Part shown: positions 17,901-26,744 of the stretch, piece after piece | How the letters are laid out: each line of letters begins with the position of its first letter | How positions within the stretch are numbered: the stretch's first letter is position 1 | Assembly (NCBI GenBank): GCA_024305405.1 | Contig: JAKNDB010000088.1 | Location: 2,622,001 to 2,686,000 of the forward strand | From: Dirofilaria immitis | Taxonomy: Eukaryota; Nematoda; Chromadorea; Rhabditida; Onchocercidae | DNA length: 64,000 bases | Reading direction: 5' to 3' | The notes under the pieces: generated by a model | Databases searched by the model: none | What the model saw: only the letters and a program-made list of their open reading frames with translations | What the model was told of the DNA's origin: nothing | Position numbers and translations under genes: made by a program

Positions 17901-20900
17901 CATTTAATAAATATAATAAAATAGATCAGCAAAAAAGTCTTACTTGATTCTTCTATTGCAACATCAAATGCACTTTTAACATCACGTATACCATTTGCTA
18001 TATTAGCGTTAAATTCATCATCTATTTCTCCTCCAACTCCAATTACACCATCTTCCACACCAGATCCTTCAATACCTCCTTCCTGTTCATCACCATTTTC
18101 ATGAGTTGCAACACGTATTGCTGATAGCACCGCATCAGTGTTTGTATTCCACGATATCGTATTATCACTAATCGAAATAATTGTTAAGAATGTAAATATT
18201 TAAATAATAAACAACAGAAAAATAAGCAAGTGAGTTAATCAGCAAATGAAAAAATATTGTAAATATTATTTTTACATTAAATTGCGTACGTTATGAGTAT
18301 TACAATTATTGGTTAACTTATAGATTAATCAGTTTTTATACGACATAGTCCAACTTGATGAGTGATTACGAGAATAGTCAGAACAATTAATAATTATGAG
18401 ATAACTACCTTGCTGGTCGCTTCCTTGAAATAGCAGTAGCTGTCGCTCCAACAGTTGCCGTTGGTGTTAGTCCAGATCTTTGTAACTGCTGATTTACTGA
18501 TATGTGATCTCGACCATTTGTCAATGTATTAATATTACGCATAGAATTTTCAACAACAGCATCATGTTGAGGAGATAAACTTGCTGTCGATCCTCCATCC
18601 TAAAATTCTCGAAATATTGGCAATTAGTAGAAAGAATCCCAAAATTTTTTAACGCTATCTAACTGATACTATGAATTATATCCATGAAATGAAAAGTAAT
18701 CCAAATTATGCAATAAACGATTTTCTCATGGATAATTTTTAAAACATCAATGATTTTTGGGTATCTTCTGCTATGAAAATTTTCAACTAACCAAATCATT
18801 TGTATGAGTTATAAGTCTTTCTCTCACGTTATTCACCGGAAATGTAGCACCATGGAAATGTGATGGTGGTAATGTCGTTGCTGTCGTTACAGTCGGGGAC
18901 GGTTGAGAATTGTTAACTAATGCTGGTGGTTGTGCACGACGTGCATTCATCAAACAACGATCCATCATTAATTGAAGTAACCGTTTCGCAGTAGGATTGT
19001 CATGGTATGCGTAAATATACTGCAAAAAAGTCATATACCGCTATACCTATCAAAGTACGAATATTGATAAATTGACTGAAAACGGCCTTTAAAATATAAT
19101 GATTAAGAAATTATCAATCAGCATTAATTTTTCCATTATCTCTTCAATTCTGATTTGAAATGCTTTTAATTTTATTAATCACTTAATTATTAAATAATAT
19201 TGCTATTAAATTATTACCACTATTGTTATTGTTGTTATTATTATTATAACTTATCATTTGTTATCATTATTATATATCACTATTATAATTATTATTATCA
19301 TTACTGTTATTAATATTGTAAAAGAAAGGTTTATGAAGATCTGAAATAGCAGCAGCTCTGCTGAACATCCTAATTGTCACTTACTAAAGTAACACCCTTT
19401 TATAGTCAATACGCTTACCCATCATTCTCTTAAATATTTTAAGAACTTCTGCAGCTGAAGTAAAGGTAACAAAAGCGCTTTCGCACAGTCGTATAAGTTT
19501 GTAACTCTCGCAAGTGAAATAGGTTATTTAATCGAAGTGATAAAAGGAATTCGTTCGGTCGAGCAACTATCATCATATTCGATCGATAACTAAATGTTAA
19601 ATTGTTGATAAAGCATTTCGGATTCCCTTCTATTAGTTACGAATAATAATCTGATAGTTTTCAGGATTATCCGATCACTCGAGATTAAGGATTGATTAGA
19701 TGATTCAGGAATGCTACTTGATTTTCATTACTATTAACGACCTCTATTTTATGTTCATAATTGCTTTTAAAACATCTGTTTTCTAAATTAATTAATTTAA
19801 TTTATTCACGTTATCTACAATAAACAATCAGATTTCAATAATAATAATAAAATAACCCATACTTTATGATCATAATTTTTCCGATGTGTTGAATGAACAT
19901 GTTCACGTAACTGGAAATCCGTCGATCTTTCTGCATAACATTCAGTGCATTGAAAAGGACTCCAGTGTAAATGTTCGACTTTTATATGAACCTGGAAAAT
20001 TTCAAAGTATCCAATGATATTTTTTCCTATTTATTGAAAATTCTTGACAGTTATAAAAATTTTCATTACTTTTCCATCTATTCAAATATAATTTGTATCT
20101 CTGTCCATTGTTACTTAAATTTTTGGGCATTTCCCTAATTTTTAGGAAAACTTCCACGACAGTTTATTATTTCAGCAAATCACCTCCATTTCTTCACTGC
20201 TCATTTTACAGATACCACATTCAGGACAACGCAAATATACTGGTGGTAGTGGTGGTAAGTTGAGCAAATTTGGTAAATACATTGCTGATGCTCCTGGTCC
20301 TGGTCCATAACCGTATGTATTCCCACCTAAAATTGTTCGAATATTAGAAAGAAGTTCAAAAAATATGTAATACAATAAAAGACAAAGAGAATGGAAAATT
20401 CTTCATAAGTGATTAATGTCGGTTTTCCTTTTTTTTTTCAGATTAAGTTTCTTTGTTTTGTGATTTTACAGCAATTTAAACATCTTTTCATTGATTTATT
20501 TCACAGTAAAGGTTTCTCATATTTCAAGATACTAAATCTCTATTTCGACCTACTTATTTCTTTTTCATTTCCTCTAAATCTTTCTCTCTCTCTTGAAACA
20601 TCCCGTCTGATGGCTTTTTGCAATAACTTTCGGATCTTTAAAATTAATCAATGTAAAAAGCAATCTTACTTATCGCAGATGAAAAATTCTCGGTTCCTGA
20701 AACATTCGGCCATAAATCCATTACATCACTATTTACTTGCTAAAATTTTTGGTAGAATTGGATTTCAATAAACAAATCAAGAAAAAAAAATCCTTGGCAT
20801 ATTGATTTTTAATCCTACACGATAAATTTCTCGCCTTTCTGAATTATTCCATCAGAGCATAAAAAAATTTGATGATATGCTATGAACAAACTTTTTTCTA

Positions 20901-21942
20901 TCTTCAATAATTTTTTTTTAACTTACATATTTCAAAATGATGAGTAATAATATCTAATGCAATGTCACAAAAATATTCCAGCAAAATAAACCTACTGGTG
21001 TTTGAAAAGTATGAGCTGGAAAATTTCGTCCTATATATTGCTGCATTTCTTCTCGTGATCGTTGTTCTGCTCGTCCTGATCCGTTTGTTATACCTCCAGC
21101 TGAAATAAACAAAAGGAATGCAGAAATCTACATGAAAACTTTTTTCTCCCTCTCGAATAATCATTTGGCCATAACATAACAGTAACAAAAAGTTAGAAAT
21201 ACGATTATAGCAAAAGTCACAGATAAACAACAAATATTACAATTTTTAAACTGGAAAAAAACAATTTTCTTTCTTATTATAAATTTCTAGTATTATGAAT
21301 AATGTCATAATTAAACAAAATAAACGGATAGTTTTTTGAAGTTTTCGTTAAACTTTCTGATAAAATTTTCTTTTCATCTTGATAATAACGGAAAATGCCT
21401 ATGTTAAATAAATATTTATATTGAGAGAATATTTCATTAATTATTGCTATATGCGAATATTAAAAACATTGCTGATACACGAAGAGCGCTTGATTACTTA
21501 TAACACAGGCAATACAGTATAATCAAAATGATATCACTAAAAGCTAAAAAAATCAAATAATGTATGAAATTACAATGAAACAATCATTTCAAAAAAAAGG
21601 AATGAGTAGATGCGAAATAGTTATTCTTATTTCGTCGATTTTATCAAGACCATTACCTATAACCACAATAAATAGATTTTAATCATTTTGATCATAACAA
21701 GAGACTATTAATCGCTTTATATAAATTTTTCCTATTCTGTTCAAAAATTCATTTATAATCAATTAATCTACAATCAATAATATACGTTGATCAATTAAAA
21801 ATTCTTCAATTCATTAATTACCTTGAGTAGAAAGCATTAAACGATGCATGACATTGTCTCGAACATTTGATGGCAAAGATGAAGTACCACTATTATTATT
21901 ACTCCCACGTTGCGTTGCTGTTGGTGTTCCACCACGGATCAT
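11710..21942 (-). CDS. Eight-finger C2H2 zinc-finger protein, about 1,150 residues, 21 exons
   Basis: A probable nuclear regulator; no gene name is recognised. Exons (minus): 21942-21822, 21099-20992, 20326-20184, 19991-19863, 19019-18792, 18599-18409, 18167-17944, 17165-16949, 16779-16683, 16450-16304, 16098-15956, 15835-15596, 15261-15103, 14996-14910, 14478-14362, 14125-13832, 13740-13651, 13290-13102, 12981-12837, 12535-12354, 11904-11710. Nearly all have TTTYAG-type acceptors, and phases agree except at three places. The protein has an N-terminal low-complexity region, then finger pairs near residues 110-160, 461-515, 653-710 and 880-930. Each pair is followed by a conserved-looking linker such as NPTAKRLLQLMMDR or EIKEIIRECYPAYF. 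Basic patches include SRKRPA, WKRRNR and PSKLKRKE. The last 125 or so residues are acidic, with a VKNEP motif matching the SUMO consensus. The breaks are at about 15997, 13651/13290 and 13102-12945, each mendable by one base. The start may lie upstream, because the frame stays open to 21997 and reads protein-like. Confidence 0.85.
12354..12535 (-). CDS. Zinc-finger gene exon 20, acidic
   Basis: LEAEQDAQSFIEGGDYGVDD, then CEADHAQERFAMENDGDQ and SVDSDTSGDDIIEENGHDE. CTTCAG acceptor (phase 1), donor GAG|GTGTTT (phase 0). Probably a disordered acidic region. Confidence 0.85.
12837..12981 (-). CDS. Zinc-finger gene exon 19, acidic
   Basis: The supported frame reads IFDVLGSTDDDQQESVDAAL, then ERDFVGEAGDGDTDDERQGE, to donor AAG|GTGATG (phase 1), which fits exon 20 exactly. 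TTTCCAG acceptor. Near the start, the neighbouring frame reads KQSLSSGRF and would join exon 18 at its second donor, with a switch at the T5 run (about 12947-12943). A perfect GTAAGT donor further on is reachable only in a frame that does not fit exon 20. Confidence 0.7.
13102..13290 (-). CDS. Zinc-finger gene exon 18, finger 8 and linker
   Basis: NQSRDLVVKHIRDVH completes finger 8. ERWKYRVEIKEIIRECYPAY and FIDAPIPTAADIEKL follow. TTGTAG acceptor. The donor is uncertain: GTTTTT after 13102 or GTACGC after 13113. Neither keeps the frame into exon 19 as sequenced. The exon is 189 bases, a multiple of three, if the first donor is used. Confidence 0.82.
13651..13740 (-). CDS. Zinc-finger gene exon 17, fingers 7 and 8
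   Basis: KCGLLTTSRLSDHAYKH completes finger 7, whose Cys-x2-Cys is split by the intron. LFLCPQCDI starts finger 8. The donor GTAAGT leaves phase 0, but the next exon needs phase 1; one extra G at the exon end would fit both the frame and the normal finger spacing. Confidence 0.88.
13832..14125 (-). CDS. Zinc-finger gene exon 16, basic region
   Basis: A Ser-rich segment is followed by a strongly basic one (RDRMRKARNRRFGMRKPPSK, then LKRKEMAKLRE), a likely nuclear localisation or nucleic-acid contact region. It ends NEAAHCQ, giving the first Cys of finger 7. TTTCTAG acceptor, donor CAG|GTTATA. Confidence 0.9.
14362..14478 (-). CDS. Zinc-finger gene exon 15
   Basis: LSDQTNNDEGMVIESMTNAN and a Thr-rich run, ending NPAIYDV at donor GTAAGT. 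AGTTTTAG acceptor, phase 0. Probably disordered. Confidence 0.87.
14910..14996 (-). CDS. Zinc-finger gene exon 14, post-finger linker
   Basis: EYSDEVKAMTEQCFGLQ follows finger 6 and resembles the EIKEIIRECYPAYF linker after finger 8 in position and pattern (charged, Val/Ile-Lys, then Cys-aromatic). ATTTTAG acceptor, donor AAA|GTAAAT. Confidence 0.88.
15103..15261 (-). CDS. Zinc-finger gene exon 13, fingers 5 and 6
   Basis: IRGFHVLWHMSKDLG completes finger 5 (Cys-x2-Cys-x11-His-x3-His). YICKFCDFGHDRKQAVVSH then GRREH is finger 6. Acceptor TTTTAG, donor GAG|GTTTTT, phase 0. Confidence 0.92.
15596..15835 (-). CDS. Zinc-finger gene exon 12, Ala-rich helix and start of finger 5
   Basis: An Ala/Val/Arg-rich stretch (ALAVAAARAVATARVAVATA) continues the charged helix of exon 11. 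It ends DDQQLHCQKCHKLLHNK, the first half of finger 5. ATTTTAG acceptor, donor AAG|GTAACG, phase 0. Confidence 0.9.
15956..16098 (-). CDS. Zinc-finger gene exon 11, contains a frame break
   Basis: It begins EVSLDLLGTTGNKPGPTAAR, continues AQMIYDQMMAAQAR, and then must shift by one base near 15997 to read KSEKFKEKKRAAER up to the phase-0 donor AGG|GTAAAA. Read without the shift, the next exon stops at its third codon. Adding one A to the AAA at 15997-15995 would restore both the frame and the splice phase. Confidence 0.8.
16113..16310. repeat. 99-bp tandem duplication filling an intron
   Basis: Two near-identical copies (16113-16211 and 16212-16310) make up almost the whole intron between exons 10 and 11. 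They include the last few bases of exon 10 and its donor. In the left copy the donor GT reads AT on the minus strand (T at 16204 where the right copy has C at 16303), so only one donor remains usable. Confidence 0.9.
16304..16450 (-). CDS. Zinc-finger gene exon 10, finger 4
   Basis: RCKYPGCQVQHYRKDQMENH then QSKVH: Cys-x4-Cys-x12-His-x4-His. It is followed by INPMLIEDRTAELFKISQ, a probable helix in the same position as the linkers after the other pairs. ATTTTTAG acceptor, donor CAG|GTAGAT, phase 0. Confidence 0.9.
16683..16779 (-). CDS. Zinc-finger gene exon 9, finger 3
   Basis: SKRRMMGICKCKQLITAG, then ARQMHIFYH. Finger 3 has Cys-x-Cys rather than Cys-x2-Cys, then x11 and His-x3-His, so it may be degenerate. 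Two acceptors overlap (TTTTTTAG and, seven bases on, CCTAG); only the second keeps the frame. Confidence 0.85.
16949..17165 (-). CDS. Zinc-finger gene exon 8, with tandem acceptor
   Basis: AEQSDEALLAATAVDGGQDA leads on to the basic patch PWKRRNRG and then NERPKATKS. The 3' splice site is TTCAGCAG, so splicing can start the exon at 17165 or at 17162 and would differ by one residue. Ends in phase 2 at AG|GTTTAT. Confidence 0.88.
17299..17375. repeat. Short degenerate tandem repeat in an intron
   Basis: Three copies of AATCTCTATTTTTG with A-rich spacers, at a spacing of about 25 bases, in the intron between exons 7 and 8. Confidence 0.6.
17944..18167 (-). CDS. Zinc-finger gene exon 7, acidic/Gly-rich
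   Basis: It reads HENGDEQEGGIEGSGVED and GVIGVGGEIDDEFN, ending IEES plus A at donor AA|GTAAGA. Phase 2 in, phase 1 out, both matched by neighbours. Confidence 0.88.
18409..18599 (-). CDS. Zinc-finger gene exon 6
   Basis: A Ser/Thr/Ala-rich, probably disordered segment (GGSTASLSPQHDAVVEN at its start, AISRKRPA at its end). SRKRPA could be a nuclear localisation signal. Acceptor ATTTTAG; ends in phase 2 at AG|GTAGTT. Confidence 0.88.
18792..19019 (-). CDS. Zinc-finger gene exon 5, post-finger linker
   Basis: It opens with YIYAYHDNPTAKRLLQLMMD, a probable helix that directly follows the first finger pair. It then becomes Pro/Thr-rich and low-complexity up to donor TTG|GTTAGT. Acceptor TTTTTTGCAG. 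Phase 0. Confidence 0.9.
19370..19690 (-). pseudogene. Coding-like relic inside an intron of the zinc-finger gene
   Basis: In the intron between exons 4 and 5 the sequence becomes visibly richer in G+C. In one minus frame it reads ESAFVTFTSAAEVLKIFKRM after CESYKLIRLC, then MGKRIDYKRVLL and a stop. AFVTF recalls the RNP1 strand of RRM domains, but the rest is too short to prove it. An adjoining frame is also open upstream (MMIVARPNEFLL). No clean splice-site pair in the phase of the flanking exons was found, so a relic or a cassette exon are both possible. Confidence 0.35.
19863..19991 (-). CDS. Zinc-finger gene exon 4, fingers 1 and 2
   Basis: VHIKVEH completes finger 1 (Cys-x2-Cys-x12-His-x4-His). 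Finger 2 is CTECYAERSTDFQLRE followed by HVHSTH. TTTCCAG acceptor, donor AAA|GTATGG, phase 0 both sides. Confidence 0.92.
20184..20326 (-). CDS. Zinc-finger gene exon 3, start of finger 1
   Basis: A Gly/Pro-rich stretch (YGYGPGPGASAMYL, LPPLPPVYL) leads into CPECGICKMSSEEME, the first half of finger 1. Acceptor ATTTTAG in phase 1; donor GAG|GTGATT in phase 0. The finger is completed in the next exon. Confidence 0.9.
20992..21099 (-). CDS. Zinc-finger gene exon 2
   Basis: TTTATTTCAG acceptor, phase 1 in and out, donor AG|GTTTAT. It encodes GGITNGSGRAEQRSREE and YIGRNFPAHTFQTPV, with no recognised domain. Confidence 0.85.
21822..21942 (-). CDS. Zinc-finger gene exon 1, candidate start
   Basis: ATG at 21942-21940, then MIRGGTPTATQRGSNNN, ending STQ plus G at donor AAG|GTAATT (phase 1). 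The same frame is open upstream for at least 18 codons (SLFGIQFGLDCAKLGRKKE) to a possible acceptor CGGTCAG ending at 21998. The true exon may therefore begin at 21997 and be internal. Confidence 0.75.
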
Positions 21943-21997
21943 TTCCTTTTTTCGGCCTAGTTTTGCACAATCCAAACCAAATTGGATTCCAAATAAA

Positions 21998-22480
21998 CTG
22001 ACCGGATTTCACGAAATTATCACTTCTTCCAAGTAACGAAAAGAAAACAAAAAGAAAAAACAAAAAACAAAAAGAAAAGTATAAATTGAACCTTTCCAAA
22101 CCTGTAATTATTATATTACATTATATTTATTGTGCTAAATTATATTTGTTAATTAATAAATGCCAAAAGAAAAAATTACGAAAATACAAAAGTTTCTTTT
22201 GACATTTATAATTTGACGAAATTTTTGTCCAATTTTTATCAATTAATTTAGTAATAATAACAATGTTTGTTATTATTATTAATTATTGATAAAAATATTG
22301 CTAATAAAAATGCATACATGAATGAATGCATATATGAAATAAGCATAACATATTATCTGTTTTAATCAATTCAATACATTTATAGATATTGATAAATGAG
22401 AAAGATAAATGGAAATAGTTGAGGTATTTCGAGGAAATAAATTTCACAGTAATGCATTTCATCGTCGAGATAAATCAGTA
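21998..22480. other. Upstream flank of the zinc-finger gene
   Basis: On the minus strand a T-rich tract with scattered G and C (about 22090-22035) ends at ACTTGGAAG and then CGGTCAG. This could be a 3' splice or trans-splice site in front of the coding start. The rest is A+T-rich with nothing recognised. Confidence 0.35.
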
Positions 22481-24290
22481 ATGATAATATTAATAAGCGA
22501 CATTGACAACAATCCTCTATTTCACTAAGGAACGTGACAAAGAAATTTTTGAAATTACGGATGAAATATCCAGTCTACTGATATAGAAAGAGTTTTTCAA
22601 GACATATTACCTCGTTTTTTTTTTTCCATTTTGTGCCTTTTCTCATCTTTTGTCCTCACTTTTTATTCATTCTTGCTTAGTTCTATTTTATCTTTTATCG
22701 TTCTTAACAAATACCTCATCAAATTCCAGGTCATAAATCAAGTTTTGATGATGAGATTCTAGAATCCAAATAATTCACGTGAACTATATTAATTGACGCA
22801 TTTGATTTGTAACAATAATCAACATAACAAACAATTTTTTCGTATTGATTGAGAATAAAGACTTTCTATGATGAAATAGAGCAGAATCGAATGATCGTTT
22901 TTAATTATCAACACACTCGTCCCTACAGAGACAATTTATTCGAAAGAAGTCCATTAAAATGTCAAACTAAATGTAGAAGTAAAATTGTTAAAAACTTTCT
23001 TCTTAGTTACCTAGGAAATATTAGGATTATGATTCATCAAGGTTGAAGAAGTGCAAAAGGAATTGCTGTCCTTACAAACTAAACTTCTTTGCTGCGACAC
23101 TACTTTTAACATACATAGGATCGAATCTATTAGCAAATCACTATACGATATTTGTATTGAAGAATTTCCAAATTTAATCGGTAATGGTGAAGAATCAGTA
23201 AAATCAAATGAGATTCTTGGTCAATCGATGTCGGCGAGAAAGCTGCAAAGCCTAGTAAATTCTGATGAGAGTGTTAGCAGTTTTTGCAAGAATAACGAGA
23301 CAATATAGATAGGTTCCTTAAAATGGATAGAAACAAGAAAAGACAAATAGTGTCGCAGACAGAATCTATCGTTTGTTTCTCGCAGTGCCATTTGAAAAAA
23401 AAAAACGAAAGAAAATTCCGAAAAGGACATCAAATGACAGAAACGCTTCATTGTACGAAGACATTTTGAATGACACGAAACTGAAACGATTTAAAGAAGG
23501 CATTAAGGGAAGATGTCGAAATGGCACATAATTGGAAGGGCTGAAATTGTAGGCAACAGCTACTACTATTGGATTATGACCAAAGGAGCAAGGATTCGGA
23601 GAAAATGGAGCTGGAAATTTGAAAAGATGAAAATCAAACATCAAAGGTCGATGATGTGAAAGAAAAGAAAAATGATGGCAAAGAGAGTTCGCTGGAATAA
23701 AGTTGAACAGATGATGATTGCAATGCCAAAGATTGAAATCGATGAATGTTACGATTTGCTCATACACGAATTTTGAGAAAATTGTGAAAGCCAGATGAAA
23801 ATTATCGTTCGCTGTGAAGTTTGGCGATGATGCTTTAAAAGGAAAACATAAAATTTCCAAATGAAAAACAAAAGCTAAAGCAATATAAACAGATTGGATA
23901 AACAAAATAACACATATGTTATTATTTTTGATAATAACAAATGGACGAACTTCAGATATCATCAATATCATCATTTCATAAATATTCGAAATGTTAAAAA
24001 GATTCACAATTCGAAGAGAGTTCGAAGGATACGAATTATTCGATGGTTTTTTTTCAAAGATGGCTAGAATGAAAAGCATCAAAGTGACGAAACCACTGCA
24101 GCAGAATGCCAGATAGAAATAAATAGCAGAAACTGAAAGTTATGAAAACCATGAAACAATAGTTAACTCTGCCAGTCTGAAGGATACGAAGGAAGTTTGT
24201 GTATGACTCAAAATGCAAACACAAAATGAAATGTTTCGGAATAATCAACAACAACGACAATTTTACTCTTATAAATAAATCTTTCTTGCA
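22480..24290 (+). pseudogene. Decayed protein-coding gene, identity unknown
   Basis: The region is less A+T-rich than its flanks and reads as charged, protein-like segments in all three plus frames, broken by stops and frameshifts. Segments: FTKERDKEIFEITDEISSLL (about 22533); IKTFYDEIEQNRMIVFNYQ and YRDNLFERSPLKCQTKC (22855-22980); VEEVQKELLSLQTKLLCC to NNETI, a single 85-codon frame (23051-23308); IYRLFLAVPFEKKKRKKIPK to DILNDTKLKRFKEGIKGR (23360-23500); then acidic scraps and FAVKFGDDALKGKHKISK near 23810. The 238-codon minus-strand frame at 24082-23366 is its antisense shadow (Phe/His/Asn-rich). Few intron-like A+T tracts lie within, so a processed copy is possible. Not recognised. Confidence 0.5.
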
Positions 24291-25585
24291 GATGCATTAG
24301 AAGTGCATAAAGTATATATTCTTCAGATGTAAACAAAAAATTAATCAAACACTGGAGAGAAGGATTCTGATGAATATAAATAAGGTAGAGATTAAAAAGT
24401 AACAGTTCTAATGTGACAATATTTTTACATTTTACAATTACATGTCAATCATTTGATAAATAAATTGAAATTAAGAAATTTAAAATTTTCGCTAATATTA
24501 AAATTCTATGAAATATAGTAAAAATTGAATGGAAATAAAATAAATCCTTTTACTCTTATAATTTATTTTAATATTTTTAAATATAATATAATGTTTTGTA
24601 TTAAAAACTTTTTAATATTATTTAATAATTATGACACTGTTAACACTTACTTAACACATTTTCAAAGAGCAAAATAAAATTTAGAAAAAAATACGAAAGA
24701 ATATATTAAAACTTAATATTATGAATTCAATTATAATTTCATTGTCCAAAATAAATGCAAACTAGATATTTCAACAAAAATTTTAAATAAGAAAAAAAAG
24801 AAATTATCAAAAATGAATGAAGGATGAAATAATCTAAAAAATTATTGATAAATTATCAAGAGAATAAAAACAAAGAATTCGTAACAGTCATCGAAAATCA
24901 ATGAATGAGTGAAGAATTACTGATATGCTATCAAATGATAAAAAAAAATCGAATGATCAAACCACCAAGAATGAATAAACAATTAATGATTAAATCATCA
25001 AAGATGAATAAAGAATTCAACCATAAAAAGATTGGTATTAAAAATAAATGATAAATTATCAAGAATTTGACCAAGACAATTCAATGATAAATCTTTATTT
25101 TTATCACCAAAGTAACAGTAACAGTAATAATAATAACAATAATCAAATATAAAATATTCAAACTGAAAGACAGAAGAGAGCGTAGCAATAATGTTAACAA
25201 TTAATAATAGTAATAAAATATAAATAAAAAGTTGAAATTGATACTGACAAAGAAAAAAGGAAATATTCAAAACGAAAAAACAAATGGAAAAGAGAGAAAG
25301 TTTTAAAGGTATATATATGTGTATGTGTAGTATTTGAAGAAAGATGAGAGATAGATCATTTGAAACAAACTGTATAAAAATACAATTTACTAGTTAAAAA
25401 AAAAAAGTTTACCGAATATTTCACTCATTTTCTTCCTTCCATATGATTAAGAAGAATCAACAAAAAGAAAAAAAAAAGATGATGATGAAATAGGAAGGAT
25501 AAAAATTAAAATATGAAGAAAACGAAGAAGAAGAAGCAGTTGAATAGAAAGAAGGAACACAATAGGTTAAGTTTTAGTATTAAAT
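24291..25585. other. Intergenic, nothing recognised
   Basis: A+T-rich. Several short reading frames are low-complexity. Near 24840-25080 a degenerate repetition of 'atcaaxxatgaataaa'-like words occurs, without a clear unit. Confidence 0.45.
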
Positions 25586-25875
25586 GATAATATAACAGCT
25601 GACATCAATGGACTTTCAGGAGGAACGATGGAGAAGACGACGACTTCTTCATCTTCATCTTCTTTCCCTCCTTTTGCAAAAATTTCAGCAAACAGAGGGA
25701 GCGCCGAAACGATCAACGCAAGCTCCAACCCGATGATAACTAGTCGTTGTCATCGTCGTCAGCCTACAAATCAACGAAACCTTCCTTCTTCCCTTCTTTC
25801 CTTCCTGCTTCCCTTCTTCTTTCCGTCCTTCTTTTCTTCATTCATCTTTTGCACAATCCTTCAGATAAAATGAAA
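25586..25875. other. G+C-elevated island
   Basis: A patch of far more balanced base composition with TTC/CTT-rich tracts. The plus frame from 25628 (81 codons, MEKTTTSSSSSSFPPFAK...) is Ser/Phe/Pro low-complexity and is probably not a gene. As the first such island upstream of the zinc-finger gene, it could be a promoter or 5' exon region for it. That is inference from composition and position only. Confidence 0.3.
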
Positions 25876-26707
25876 TAAACTTCACACTATCATCATCTAG
25901 AAAAGTTTCTTCACGGAATGATGATGATGGCAATTTAGGGAGAAAAATTAGAACACTTCAAATTCAAACATTCTTTATTATCAAATTATCACTAATATTA
26001 CTACTACTACTATTACTAATGATTATTAATGACTACAAACTTTCATTATTTCATTAAATATTTTTTTGTATGGATTAAAATGAGAAAAATTAATATTGAA
26101 AAATTTTTGTTACAGCTATTTATATTGTTATAAAATATCTGAGCATTAAAAGTAATGTATTGCTTCTGAATTGGTTGCTATTTCCTTAGTATTTTATTTT
26201 ATAATTTTGAGGATTAAAAGAGGAAGAATTGAAATTTAAAAATTTCATTGCAATTATTAACAGTATGACAAAATCTTATCTCGATATCAATGCATGATGA
26301 ACAATCACAATGATTAAATAAATGTTTTTATTGCAATGATGATAGATTAGTATGATAATAAGCTGATTTACTAAAGATCGTAGATATTAAATATGAATGA
26401 ATAAATATAAGTATGATTAGGAAGTTTAAGAATGAAATGATCAACTTATTCTAATAATATAAATTATGGCATTTTTTTTCCTTTTTAAATTAATTAGACT
26501 ATATTTAATTAATAGTTATGAATCAATGTAAAATTCATTCTGTAGAAAGAAAAATCTTTTTTTATCTCTAGATAACATTACATTTCATCATTGTTCATTC
26601 ATTCAATTATCATTCCTGATAATAATAATAATAATAACTTTATACAGCTGTTAATTATTTCTTGATAACTTACATTGATAGTATTTCGAGAAAAACAAGA
26701 TAGAGAA

Positions 26708-26744
<37 letters not shown>

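Noticed and set aside
23366..24082. 238-codon minus-strand frame, the longest in the window
   Set aside because: Phe/His/Asn-rich antisense shadow of a decayed plus-strand gene with Lys/Glu/Asp-rich segments.
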